From NCBI GenBank assembly GCA_902491395.1, contig CABUHO010000005.1:48576-112575 (forward strand): a DNA stretch of 64,000 nucleotides, read 5' to 3'. Every line of letters starts with the position of its first letter. Positions within the stretch are counted from its first letter, which is position 1. The notes under the pieces were generated by a model. It was not told the DNA's origin and did no database searches. It saw only the letters and a program-made list of their open reading frames with translations. This stretch comes from an uncultured Collinsella sp. GTDB lineage: Bacteria; Actinomycetota; Coriobacteriia; Coriobacteriales; Coriobacteriaceae. Both the position numbers and the translations under genes were made by a program. Positions 41,857 to 50,560 of this stretch are shown here, one piece after another.

Positions 41857-43452
41857 CTACGCGCGGATAACCTTGTCGACGTTTTGCAGCTGCAGCTCGT
41901 CGCCATCCTGACCCTCGATGCGCACGTTCTGCAGGTCGAGGACTTTCACGTTCTGCGCGATGATGCCCTGGCGCACCATGGGCTCCACGCCGCAGGCCAT
42001 GGCCGGCACAAAGGGCTCGGCATCGGCGGCAAAGGTCACATGGACATCCTGGAACGTCAGGCGCGTCACCTTGCTCTCGGGAAGGCCCGTGATATAGGCC
42101 GCGGCCGCATGGCAGTTGGTGGCCTCGATATCGCAAAACGTCGTGGCGCCAAAGCCGGGCGTACGGTCGTCGACGGGTACCGCGTCGCGGCTCTGGACAT
42201 AGTCGGTCTTGCCGTCCTTATCGCAGAAGTAGAACGAGTTGACCACGAAGGGCGTGAGCACTTTGTCCATGCGAATGTGCTCGAAGGTGATGCCCTCGTT
42301 GACGGCGTCCTTGCCGCGCCCACGGCGGGTCTTGACGCGCAGGCCGCGGTCGGTGCGCTCAAAGAGGCACTTGCTCACGGTGAGGTCCTTGATGCCGCCG
42401 GCGGCCTCGGATCCCAGCACCACGGCGCCGTGGCCGTCGTGCATGTAGCAGTGCGAGATCAGCACGTCGTGCGTGGCGGGACGGAGCTCGGGTTCAATGC
42501 CCAGTTTGCCGCTCTTGATGGCGATGCAGTCGTCCCCCACCGAGAACTGACAGCCAAGGATGCGGACAAAACCGCAGCTCTCGGGATCGAAACCGTCGGT
42601 GTTGTGGGAGTTCTTGGGACCCTCGATGGACAGGCACAGGGCATCGACGTGCTCGCACAGAATGGGATGGATATTCCACGCCGGGCTGTTGCGCACGGTA
42701 AAGCCGGCAAGGCTCACGTTTTCGCACTCGGACAGGAAAATCATGCGCGGGCGGGCGACCTCGCGGCCCTCCTCGGGACGGAAGATGTTCTTAAAGTCCT
42801 TGTTCCACCAGTTGTCCTCGGCAAAATCGGTCTGGCCGTCGATGGCGCCGCGGCCATAGATGCACACGTCGTGCACGCTCAGGCCCGTAAAGGTCGAACA
42901 GTAGGTCGAAAAGCTCTCGCCTTCCCAGCGGCCCAGGGGCAGCATGTCGGTGCCGGCATACCCGGCGCCCTCGTCGCCCGTGACCGTGCCCGGAATGTAG
43001 GCAAGCGCCGCGCGGTCGTGACGGGCCAGCAGCACCGCGCCCTCGGCAAGCTCGATGTTGATATTGCTCTTAAGGAAGAGGGACTTGATGCGGTAACTGC
43101 CGGCGGGGATCAGCACGCGCCCGCCCTTGGGGCAGGCCATGATGGCAGCCTGAATGTTGGTGGTGTCGTCGTGCTCGGCATCGCCCTTGGCTCCGCAGTC
43201 GCGAACGTTGATGGTAAAGGGCTCCGCCGGCGTGGTGACGCCCACGCTCAACTCGTGCTCGCCGCAGACAAAGCGGATCAGGTTGCGCTTGCCGGGAACC
43301 AGGCCATCGACATAGGTCTCGACCGTATTCGTGGTACCGGCGGGCTCATCGTTGACAAAGATTTCCCACGTATCGGCACAGGTAAAGTAGCCGCCATCGT
43401 CGAGCTCGATAACGGCCGCACGGGCGTTGCGCCAGATAACGTTCGTCTCCAT
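41857..43452 (-). CDS. GH28 polygalacturonase family protein
   Basis: 531 residues. An N-terminal beta-sandwich of about 80 residues precedes the beta-helix (FTINVRDCGAKGDAEHDDT). Catalytic motifs of family 28 are HNTDGFDP, VGDDCIAIKSG, HDGHGAVVLGSE and RGLRVKT. No signal peptide is present, so an intracellular exo-acting enzyme on oligogalacturonides is likely. The family includes polygalacturonases, rhamnogalacturonases and xylogalacturonases, so exact specificity is open. The start is ATG 43452 with a GGGAGAG ribosome site. The symporter gene and a terminator lie just upstream. Confidence 0.92.
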   Translation of the reverse strand: METNVIWRNARAAVIELDDGGYFTCADTWEIFVNDEPAGTTNTVETYVDGLVPGKRNLIRFVCGEHELSVGVTTPAEPFTINVRDCGAKGDAEHDDTTNIQAAIMACPKGGRVLIPAGSYRIKSLFLKSNINIELAEGAVLLARHDRAALAYIPGTVTGDEGAGYAGTDMLPLGRWEGESFSTYCSTFTGLSVHDVCIYGRGAIDGQTDFAEDNWWNKDFKNIFRPEEGREVARPRMIFLSECENVSLAGFTVRNSPAWNIHPILCEHVDALCLSIEGPKNSHNTDGFDPESCGFVRILGCQFSVGDDCIAIKSGKLGIEPELRPATHDVLISHCYMHDGHGAVVLGSEAAGGIKDLTVSKCLFERTDRGLRVKTRRGRGKDAVNEGITFEHIRMDKVLTPFVVNSFYFCDKDGKTDYVQSRDAVPVDDRTPGFGATTFCDIEATNCHAAAAYITGLPESKVTRLTFQDVHVTFAADAEPFVPAMACGVEPMVRQGIIAQNVKVLDLQNVRIEGQDGDELQLQNVDKVIRA

Positions 43453-43498
43453 GGGTCTCTCCCTCAAATGTAATCAGAAGTTCATACTACTCGTTTTT

Positions 43499-43545
43499 AA
43501 AAAAGGGCCGCACCCGCCGGTGGATCTCCGGTGGCACGGCCCTTT
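43499..43545 (-). terminator. Terminator after the GPH symporter
   Basis: On the minus strand AAAGGGCCGTGCCACCGG pairs with CCACCGGCGGGTGCGGCCCTTT, followed by TTT, 22 nt after the stop. Partial read-through would reach GH28 at 43452. Confidence 0.8.
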
Positions 43546-43566
43546 GGTTTGGACAATGCGCTGGCC

Positions 43567-45126
43567 TTACTCGGCGGGAATTACGCTGCCGTCCTGGAAG
43601 CCAACATTGTTGTGGGCGAAGCAGTCCTCGTACTTAAAGCCGGAGAGCTCCTCGCAAAGCGCCTTGACCTCGGGCTTGACGTCGGCCATCTTGCCACCCT
43701 CCTTGACACGGTGGATCTCGTCGCAAAGGATGTCGCACTGCTCCTTGTCGATCTTGATGCCGCGGGCAAGGACGGCCGCGAGCAGGAAGAAGCCGGCGCA
43801 GCCGATGAGCATGTAGCCGCAGATGTACAGAGGCACGGTGGCGGGCTGGGTCACGGCGTCGCTATTGCCGGCGGTCTGAATGAAGCCGGAGGCAGCAAGG
43901 ACGATAGCCCATGCGTTGACGGCAACAGCCTGGGCAATCTGCTGGCAGAGCTGCTGAGCGGAGCTGTAGATGCCCTCGCGACGACGCAGGGTGATGAGCT
44001 CATCGACATCGGGGATGTAGTTGAGCAGCACGTCGGGCAGATACTGGAAGCCGACGTAGAAGAACTTCCAGATGGCGAAGATGATGGGGTAGGCAATCAT
44101 GGCGATGGCGACCGTGGAGGTGCCGTTGATCTGACCAAAGGCGAAGTAGTTGTAGGCGATGATGCACGCGGCGCAACCGACGTTTGCCAGGTACCAAGAC
44201 TTGTGGAAGCCCTTCTTGGCCATGAGGGCGACCCAGATGGCGGTGCAGACGATGGCGACGACCTTGCCGGGCATCTCCATCACGGACTCGTAGGACTTAG
44301 GAATCTGCAGGCAGTAGACGATGAAGAAGGACAGGCAGGCAGACCAGCAGGCAGCAGCGAGCTTCGTGGAGACCTGTGCATACAGGACCTTGCGGAAGGA
44401 CTTATTGCGGAAGGTGGAGACAACGTCGATGAAGAACTTCTTGATACCCTCGCCGACGCTCTCGATTTTCTCCTGAGCGACCTCCTCGGGTGTGTGCTCC
44501 CACGTGGACAGGTACACGCACAGCAGCGAGATTGCCATGACCGAAGCGTTGACCGTAGCGATGATGAAGTAGCTGAACGGGTTGGTCTCGCCGAAGGTGC
44601 CAAAGCCAAAGCCGACGAGTGCTGCCATCAGGAAGCCGGCGGCGTTACCAAAGAGGTGCTTGTAGCCGGTGAGGTACGTACGCTCCTTGAAGTCGTCGGT
44701 CATCTCGATGGTAAGCGGCGACAGGTTGGCGGTGCAGAACGTATACGCGACGTTGTAGATCAGGTACAGCACAAAGTAGTACGGGAAACCAAACGGCGTA
44801 GCCACAAAGATGAGCGGCTCGGCGACCATCATCGGGATTGCCAGCAAGATCCAGAAACGGCGGCGGCCAAAGATACGGCCGATCTTGGTAGCGTAGAAGT
44901 TATCGGCCACAAAGCCCATGAGCGGGCACAGAATGGCGTTGAGATAGATGGCGAACGAGCTGATCAGCGCAGCCTCGCCTGCGGACAGACCGCACTCCGT
45001 GGACAGGAACAGCACCATGTAGCTGTGCGTAAAGGTCAGGGCACCAGAGTTGAGCATGCCGCCCATACCAAAGCCCAAGCGCGTCCAGAATGTGATCTTG
45101 CGCTTTTTACCGATCTTGTTAGTCAT
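43567..45126 (-). CDS. GPH family glycoside/hexuronide:cation symporter
   Basis: 519 residues, about twelve membrane spans. GFGMGGMLNSGALTF near the start and DNFYATKIGRIFGRRRFWIL between TM2 and TM3 are glycoside-pentoside-hexuronide symporter motifs (MelB/UidB/YihO type). It imports sugars with sodium or protons. Its place in the pectin locus and uronate operators upstream (45205-45259) indicate uptake of galacturonate or oligogalacturonides. ATG 45126 has GGGAG 5 nt upstream. The C-terminal 60 residues are hydrophilic. Confidence 0.9.
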   Translation of the reverse strand: MTNKIGKKRKITFWTRLGFGMGGMLNSGALTFTHSYMVLFLSTECGLSAGEAALISSFAIYLNAILCPLMGFVADNFYATKIGRIFGRRRFWILLAIPMMVAEPLIFVATPFGFPYYFVLYLIYNVAYTFCTANLSPLTIEMTDDFKERTYLTGYKHLFGNAAGFLMAALVGFGFGTFGETNPFSYFIIATVNASVMAISLLCVYLSTWEHTPEEVAQEKIESVGEGIKKFFIDVVSTFRNKSFRKVLYAQVSTKLAAACWSACLSFFIVYCLQIPKSYESVMEMPGKVVAIVCTAIWVALMAKKGFHKSWYLANVGCAACIIAYNYFAFGQINGTSTVAIAMIAYPIIFAIWKFFYVGFQYLPDVLLNYIPDVDELITLRRREGIYSSAQQLCQQIAQAVAVNAWAIVLAASGFIQTAGNSDAVTQPATVPLYICGYMLIGCAGFFLLAAVLARGIKIDKEQCDILCDEIHRVKEGGKMADVKPEVKALCEELSGFKYEDCFAHNNVGFQDGSVIPAE

Positions 45127-45204
45127 CGAGCTCCCTCTCTTTTCTCGATTGTCTTGGAACAAGACATTGGAGTCCATACCGACGTCTGTCTGCATGCCGT
45201 TCAG

Positions 45205-45259
45205 GGTGAACGTTTAGCTAGATTATGCGCGATTGCTTATAATAGGTGAACGTTCACTT
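45205..45259. promoter_or_regulatory. Uronate operators upstream of the symporter
   Basis: GGTGAACGTTTAGC (45205-45218) and AGGTGAACGTTCACTT (45244-45259) are 40 bp apart, 79-133 nt upstream of ATG 45126. A third, weaker copy (AGGTGAACGTTTA) is at 45364. GAACGGTCG...CCGTTGAACGG near 45273-45298 forms a further imperfect dyad. The rest of the 45127-45499 gap holds a terminator and nothing else recognisable. Confidence 0.65.
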
Positions 45260-45431
45260 ATATATTATCCTTGAACGGTCGTTTTTTGCCGTTGAACGGA
45301 CATCTGACTTGAAAAAAATCACGATTACATGGGTATTGAGTGGGTTTAAATTTGAGGTCGATTAGGTGAACGTTTATTGTTTTCGCCGCTCCCATACCCT
45401 CAGAAAGACACGCCCGAACAGACAAAACAAA

Positions 45432-45468
45432 CATGGCCCCGCCGGGAACACTCCCGACGGGGCCATGG
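45432..45468 (-). terminator. Terminator of the uxaCBA operon
   Basis: ATGGCCCCGTCGGGAG pairs with CTCCCGGCGGGGCCAT-type sequence (one mismatch), followed by GTTTGTTTTG on the minus strand, 31 nt after uxaA. Confidence 0.8.
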
Positions 45469-45499
45469 TCAATAGTGCCCTATGCGAACCCATTTACCG

Positions 45500-46984
45500 C
45501 TACAGGCAGACGCCATCCTTCCAAATGCTGATCTCGTGGCAGCCGCGACGCTCGGCACTCGTAAGCTTGCCGCTCGCCGTCTCTAGCACCAGCTGGTACA
45601 GGTCGTGGGCAGCCTCGTCGAGCGTACGCTCGCCCGTGGCGACCACGCCGGCGTTAAAGTCCATCCAGTTGGCCTTGTGGTCGCACAGACGCTGGTTGGT
45701 GAACACCTTGAGGGTAGGCGCCGGTGCGCCAAACGGCGTGCCGCGGCCGGTCGAGAACAGAATCACGTGGCAGCCGGCAGCCGTCAGGGCCGTAGTGGAT
45801 ACCATGTCGTTGCCCGGACCGCACAGCATGTTCAGGCCATGCTTGGTAGCCTGACCGGCATACGGCAGCACGTCGACGATGGGGGCAGATCCGCCCTTTT
45901 GCACGCAGCCGCAGCTCTTGTCCTCGAGCGTGGTAATGCCGCCATCCTTGTTACCGGGGCTCGGGTTCTCATAGACGACCTCGCCGTGGCTGATAAAGTA
46001 GTCCTTAAAGCCATTGAGCATGTCGGAGGCGGCGCTAAAGACCTGCTCGTTCTCGCAGCGATCGAGCAGAATGCTCTCGGCACCAAACATCTCGGGAACC
46101 TCGGTGAGCACCGACGTGCCGCCGCGAGCGACAACCATATCGCTCACGCGACCGATCGTGGGGTTGGCGGTAATGCCCGAAAGACCGTCAGAGCCACCGC
46201 ACTTAAGGCCAATGACCAGCTCGGAGGCCGGAATGGGCTCACGCTTGGCCTGCTTGGCCAGGTCGGCCAGCTCGGACAGAATCTTGTGGCCCTCGACCTG
46301 CTCGTCGGCTACATCCTGGCAGGTGAGGAAGCGAACGCGCTCGTGATCGAAGTCACCGAGCTCGTCGAGTACCTGCTGGTGCGTGCAGTTTTCGCAACCG
46401 AGGGACAGGAACAGCACACCCGCAGCGTTTGCGTGACGCGAGAGCGCCACCAGCAGACGGCGTGTCTGGGCGTGGTCGGCGCCGGTCTGGGAGCAGCCAA
46501 AGGGATGCGGGAAGTAGTAGACGCCCTCCAGCGAACCCTCGACCAGATCCTGGGCCTGCTCGCACATGGCACGCGCGACCTCGTTGACGCAGCCGACCGT
46601 GGGGATGATCCACAGCTCGTTGCGCGTGGCGGCGCGGCCGTCGGCGCGGCGGAAGCCCATAAAGGTCTCGGGCTCAACCGGCTCAACGACCGGATGCGTC
46701 GGGTTGTAAGCGTACTCGACCTCGCCCGAAAGGTTGGTCTTGACGTTATGTGTATGAAGCCACTGACCAGGCTGGATGTCGCCCGTCACGTGGCCGATAG
46801 GAAGACCGTACTTGACGACGTCCTCCCCCGCCGCAATGGCGCGCACGGCCATCTTGTGGCCCTGCGGAATATCCTCCGCGGCCACGACCTCGCCCACCCC
46901 GGGAACCGCGACGGCGGTGCCCTTGGCAAGCGGCGACAGCGCAACGATCACGTTGTCGGCCGGATTGATCTGGATAGTATTCAT
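45500..46984 (-). CDS. uxaA: Altronate dehydratase UxaA
   Basis: 494 residues. An N-terminal SAF domain (about 1-95) is joined to the UxaA/GarD dehydratase domain (SLGCENCTHQQVLDEL, GLKCGGSDGLSGITANP, CGPGNDMVSTTALTAAGC). It is an iron-dependent enzyme that converts D-altronate to KDG. It is the last gene of uxaC-uxaB-uxaA, 78 nt after uxaB. ATG 46984 has only an AGGA site 9 nt upstream. The product feeds KdgK. Confidence 0.95.
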   Translation of the reverse strand: MNTIQINPADNVIVALSPLAKGTAVAVPGVGEVVAAEDIPQGHKMAVRAIAAGEDVVKYGLPIGHVTGDIQPGQWLHTHNVKTNLSGEVEYAYNPTHPVVEPVEPETFMGFRRADGRAATRNELWIIPTVGCVNEVARAMCEQAQDLVEGSLEGVYYFPHPFGCSQTGADHAQTRRLLVALSRHANAAGVLFLSLGCENCTHQQVLDELGDFDHERVRFLTCQDVADEQVEGHKILSELADLAKQAKREPIPASELVIGLKCGGSDGLSGITANPTIGRVSDMVVARGGTSVLTEVPEMFGAESILLDRCENEQVFSAASDMLNGFKDYFISHGEVVYENPSPGNKDGGITTLEDKSCGCVQKGGSAPIVDVLPYAGQATKHGLNMLCGPGNDMVSTTALTAAGCHVILFSTGRGTPFGAPAPTLKVFTNQRLCDHKANWMDFNAGVVATGERTLDEAAHDLYQLVLETASGKLTSAERRGCHEISIWKDGVCL

Positions 46985-47062
46985 TACAAAGAGTCCTAAC
47001 CCTACAGGTTGAGCAGAAGTCAGCGGGCGCCCGCCAGTTACCCGGCGGGCGCACAGAAGGAT

Positions 47063-48577
47063 TTAGGCCTGGGCGTTGGCGAAGGCCTGCTTGGCGCCCT
47101 CGACGCACACGACGGCAAGCGCGTTGACGACAAACTCCTCAAGGCCGGCAATCTGCGTAAGGTCCTCGCCCCACATCTGCTCGTTGCTGAGCACGTCGTG
47201 CACCAGCTCGGCATCGTCTGCACCGGCGTGGGCGGCGTAGAAGTCGAGCACGAAGGCGTCGTCCTGAGCGGTGTACTCGGTGCCGTCGGCACGGCGCAGG
47301 TGCAGGCCATCGCCCTCGCGAGCAACGAGCTCCTGAGTATAGAAGGCAATGAGCGTGGCGAGACTCGTCGCCAGGCACTTGGGCAGGTTGCCGGTCTCGG
47401 CAACATAGTCCTTGAGCGTGGGCAGGTCGCGAGCGCGCCACTTGGCCGTGGAGTTGAGGCAAATGGAGAGCAGCGCGTGGTCGATAAACGGGTTGTCGAA
47501 GCGGTTCTCGACGGCGGCGGCAAAGGCCTTGCAGTCCTCGACATCCAGATCGGCGGCAAGCGTCGGGATGACCTCGTCGTAGAGCATGGTATTCATGAAG
47601 CCGCGGACGGTCTCGTCGTGCATGCAATCGCGCACGATATCAAAGCCGGCAACCCAGGAGCCCGGAACAAAGGCAGTGTGGGCGCCGTTGAGAATGCGGA
47701 CCTTGCGCTTCTTGTACGGGGTGACATCGGGGGTCACAAAGACGCCCGGCAGGCCGGCCTTCACGAAGGGCAGACGCTCCTTGAGCAACTCATCGCCCTG
47801 GATACCCCACATCTGGAAGGGCTCGCGCACGGCCAGGAAGGGATCCTCGTAGCCCAGGCGCTCGGCCACGGCAGCGGCCTCCTTGGGGTCGCGGATGCGG
47901 CCGGGGACGATAGTGTCGACGAGCGTGGTACAGACGGTGCAGTCGTTGGCCATCCACTGCGCAAACTCGTCCTCCCAGCCCCAGTCGCTCACGTACTGGT
48001 TCATGATGCGCAGCAGCTCCTCGCCATTATGGTCGATGAGCTCGCAGGCGAGCACGATGACGCCCGGCTTACCGGCAGCCCAGCGAGTGTGAAGGACCTG
48101 GACAAGCTTGGCGGGGAAGCTCGCGGGCGGCATGTCGTCGGCCTTGCAGGACGGATCGTAGGCAATGCCGGCCTCGGTGGTGTTGGAGACGATAATCTCT
48201 AGGTCGTCGGAGACGGCAACCTCCATCATGGCGCGGTAGTCGTCCTCGCGATACGGATTGAGACAGCGGCTGCAGGCGCTGATCACACGGGACTCGTCGA
48301 CCGTGTTGCCGTTCTCCTTGCCGCGCACCAGCACGGTGTACAGGTCGTCCTGGGCATTGATGCCATCGGCAAAGCCAAAGGCGCCACTGATGGGCTGTAC
48401 CATGACAACCTTGCCGTTCCAGCCGGTTGCCTCGTTGCCCATATCGAAGAAGCGGTCAACGAAAGCGCGCAGGAAATTGCCCTCGCCAAACTGCAGAACC
48501 TTCTCGGGCGCGTCCTTGGGCAGCAGGTAGCCCTTGTAGCCGATCTTCTCGAGCGTCTCGTAGCTGATGTTCTCCAT
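47063..48577 (-). CDS. uxaB: Tagaturonate reductase UxaB
   Basis: 504 residues, polyol-specific long-chain dehydrogenase/reductase family. QFGEGNFLRAFVDRFFD is the N-terminal nucleotide-binding signature; ILNGAHTAFVP and the Lys of PYKKRKVRILNG match the active-site region of UxaB and UxuB. It reduces D-tagaturonate to D-altronate with NADH. UxuB (fructuronate reductase) is the alternative, but the adjacent altronate dehydratase favours UxaB. ATG 48577 has AAGGAGAG upstream. Confidence 0.93.
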   Translation of the reverse strand: MENISYETLEKIGYKGYLLPKDAPEKVLQFGEGNFLRAFVDRFFDMGNEATGWNGKVVMVQPISGAFGFADGINAQDDLYTVLVRGKENGNTVDESRVISACSRCLNPYREDDYRAMMEVAVSDDLEIIVSNTTEAGIAYDPSCKADDMPPASFPAKLVQVLHTRWAAGKPGVIVLACELIDHNGEELLRIMNQYVSDWGWEDEFAQWMANDCTVCTTLVDTIVPGRIRDPKEAAAVAERLGYEDPFLAVREPFQMWGIQGDELLKERLPFVKAGLPGVFVTPDVTPYKKRKVRILNGAHTAFVPGSWVAGFDIVRDCMHDETVRGFMNTMLYDEVIPTLAADLDVEDCKAFAAAVENRFDNPFIDHALLSICLNSTAKWRARDLPTLKDYVAETGNLPKCLATSLATLIAFYTQELVAREGDGLHLRRADGTEYTAQDDAFVLDFYAAHAGADDAELVHDVLSNEQMWGEDLTQIAGLEEFVVNALAVVCVEGAKQAFANAQA

Positions 48578-48673
48578 CGATGTCTCTCCTTAGATTGCTG
48601 TTAGCGTGCAGGCAAAACGGGGGCGCCGCGTGTGGCAACGGCGCTCCCGAGTTCGGTGTGATTCGATGCGGGT

Positions 48674-50101
48674 TTAGGCCTCGACGGTATCCAGGTCAAA
48701 GCCAAAGTAGCGAACCGCGTTGTTGTAGCTGATGTCGCGCACGATGGCTCCCAGCAGCTCCATGTCGGCCGGATACTTGCCCTGCTCGACCCACTCGCCG
48801 ATCACGCCGCACAGCACGCGACGGAAGTACTCGTGACGCGGGTAGGACAGGAAGGAGCGGGAATCGGTAAGCATGCCCACAAAGTTGCCCAGCACGCCCT
48901 CGTTAGCTAGAGCCGTGAGCTGCTCGCGCATACCGATCTCGTTGTCGTTGAACCACCAGGCAGAGCCGTTCTGGATCTTGCCGGCGGTCGGAGCCTCCTG
49001 GAAGCAGCCCATCACGGTATCGATCATGGTGTTGTCGATGGGGTTCAGGCTGTACAGGATGGTCTTGGGCAGACCCGTGGACTCCTGGATGGAGTTGAGG
49101 AAATCGGCCAGCTGGTCGGACGGCGTGTAGTTGGAGATGCAGTCGTAGCCGGTGTCGGGACCGAGCTTGGCGAACATAGCGCGGTTGTTGTCACGCTTGC
49201 AGCCAAAGTGCAGCTGCATGGCCCAGCCAAGGCGGACATATTCGCCGGCGACGAACTGCATAAAGGCCGTCTTGTACTTGAGGACCTCGTCCTCGGTAAG
49301 CGGCTCGGCGGCAAGGCCCTTGGCAAAGATGGCCTCGATCTCGTCGGCGGTAGCCGGAACGTACATAACGTAGTCGAGCGCGTGGTCGGAAGCGCGGCAG
49401 CCCAGCTCGTGGGCAACGTCGTAGCGCTTGGAGATGGCAGCCTTCATGCCCTCGAAGTCGCTGATCTCAACGCCAGCAACCTCGGAGAGATGCTTGCAGT
49501 AGTCGGCGAACTCCTGGCCACGCTCGATGCGCAGGGCGGCATCGGGGCGCATGGCGGGAACGACCTGAACGTCAAAACTGTCGTCGGCGGCAATCTTCTT
49601 GTGCCACTCAAAGCTGTCGGCGGGGTCGTCGGTAGTGCAGATCATGCGGACGTTGGACTGCTTGATCAGGTTGCGGCAGGTAAAGCTAGCCTCGGCGAGC
49701 TTGGCGTTGGCAAGGTCCCAGACCTCCTGAGCGGTTTTGCCGTTCAGGACGCCCTCGTAGCCAAAGTAACGCTTAAGCTCCAGGTGGCTCCACTCAAAGA
49801 CGGGATTGCCCACGCAACGGCCCAGGGTCTCGGCCCACTTCTGGAACTTCTCGCGAGCAGGGGCATCGCCGGTAATGAAGCGCTCGTCAACGCCGTTGGC
49901 ACGCATCAAGCGCCACTTGTAGTGGTCACCGCCCAGCCAAACCTCGGTGATGTTCTCAAAACGCTTGTCGTCCCAGATCTCCTTGGGAGAAATGTGGCAG
50001 TGGTAGTCAACGATGGGCATACCCTCGGCAAAGTTGTGGAACAGCTCCTCGCCGGTTTTGGTGCTCAGCAGGAAATCCTGATCGTCCATGAAGTTTTTCA
50101 T
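48674..50101 (-). CDS. uxaC: Uronate isomerase UxaC
   Basis: 475 residues, amidohydrolase fold. VDYHCHISPKEIWDD carries the HxH motif, and WLGGDHYKWRLMRANGV and DSRSFLSYPRHEYFRRVLC are family segments. It converts D-galacturonate to D-tagaturonate and D-glucuronate to D-fructuronate. It is the first gene of the operon, with two operators 53-106 nt upstream. The start is ATG 50101 with GGGG 7 nt away; an upstream in-frame start at 50167 lies within the operator and is rejected. Confidence 0.96.
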   Translation of the reverse strand: MKNFMDDQDFLLSTKTGEELFHNFAEGMPIVDYHCHISPKEIWDDKRFENITEVWLGGDHYKWRLMRANGVDERFITGDAPAREKFQKWAETLGRCVGNPVFEWSHLELKRYFGYEGVLNGKTAQEVWDLANAKLAEASFTCRNLIKQSNVRMICTTDDPADSFEWHKKIAADDSFDVQVVPAMRPDAALRIERGQEFADYCKHLSEVAGVEISDFEGMKAAISKRYDVAHELGCRASDHALDYVMYVPATADEIEAIFAKGLAAEPLTEDEVLKYKTAFMQFVAGEYVRLGWAMQLHFGCKRDNNRAMFAKLGPDTGYDCISNYTPSDQLADFLNSIQESTGLPKTILYSLNPIDNTMIDTVMGCFQEAPTAGKIQNGSAWWFNDNEIGMREQLTALANEGVLGNFVGMLTDSRSFLSYPRHEYFRRVLCGVIGEWVEQGKYPADMELLGAIVRDISYNNAVRYFGFDLDTVEA

Positions 50102-50153
50102 CAAACAACCCCTTTGTTGGCGGAGCGGGCGCACGATGCGCTCGTTATCCTCT

Positions 50154-50207
50154 AGGTGAACGTTCACTATACTAATTCATTGCGACTTAAAAGGTGAACG
50201 TTCACCT
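50154..50207. promoter_or_regulatory. Uronate operators flanking the uxaC promoter
   Basis: AGGTGAACGTTCACTA (50154-50169) and the perfect 16-bp palindrome AGGTGAACGTTCACCT (50192-50207) are 38 bp apart. TATAGT, a possible -10 box on the minus strand (50171-50166), sits at the edge of the first site. The rest of 50208-50339 has a dyad (TGAACGG...CCGTTCA, 50223-50246) and no gene. Confidence 0.7.
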
Positions 50208-50339
50208 AACCACCATGGGGTGAACGGTCGATTTTGCCCGTTCAACGGTTACTGGAGCCGTGACTTGTATGTATTGCGAATTGGCAGGCGTCCCCGAATA
50301 CCGAACTTGAGCGCTTTGGCCAGGTGGGTCATGTTCCGC

Positions 50340-50532
50340 CGTGCATTTTTGGGAGTATTCAGCATCGGAGCGCACCGCGTACCGTCTTCGAAGCCCTATC
50401 TGATGCTCATATTGCGCCCAATCGGCATAAATAAATGCCCCCGATGGCGAATTACGCCATCGGGGGCATTTAAAACAGTCGTCCTTACCTCTTTCGGGAC
50501 ACGCCATTGCTGAATACTCCAAAAAATGCACG
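50340..50532. repeat. Non-coding element with 25-bp terminal inverted repeats (family 5)
   Basis: CGTGCATTTTTGGGAGTATT... (50340-50364) and its complement (50508-50532) match at 24 of 25 positions. The 193-bp element has no reading frame and includes the terminator at 50433. Related ends bound 63624-63858, which suggests a MITE-like family. Confidence 0.6.
50433..50472 (-). terminator. Terminator of the LacI gene
   Basis: AAATGCCCCCGATGGCG pairs perfectly with CGCCATCGGGGGCATTT around a 5-nt loop, with TTTA on the minus strand, inside the family 5 element. Confidence 0.85.
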
Positions 50533-50560
50533 TCGCAAGAGGGGGTACCTGACTAAACGG

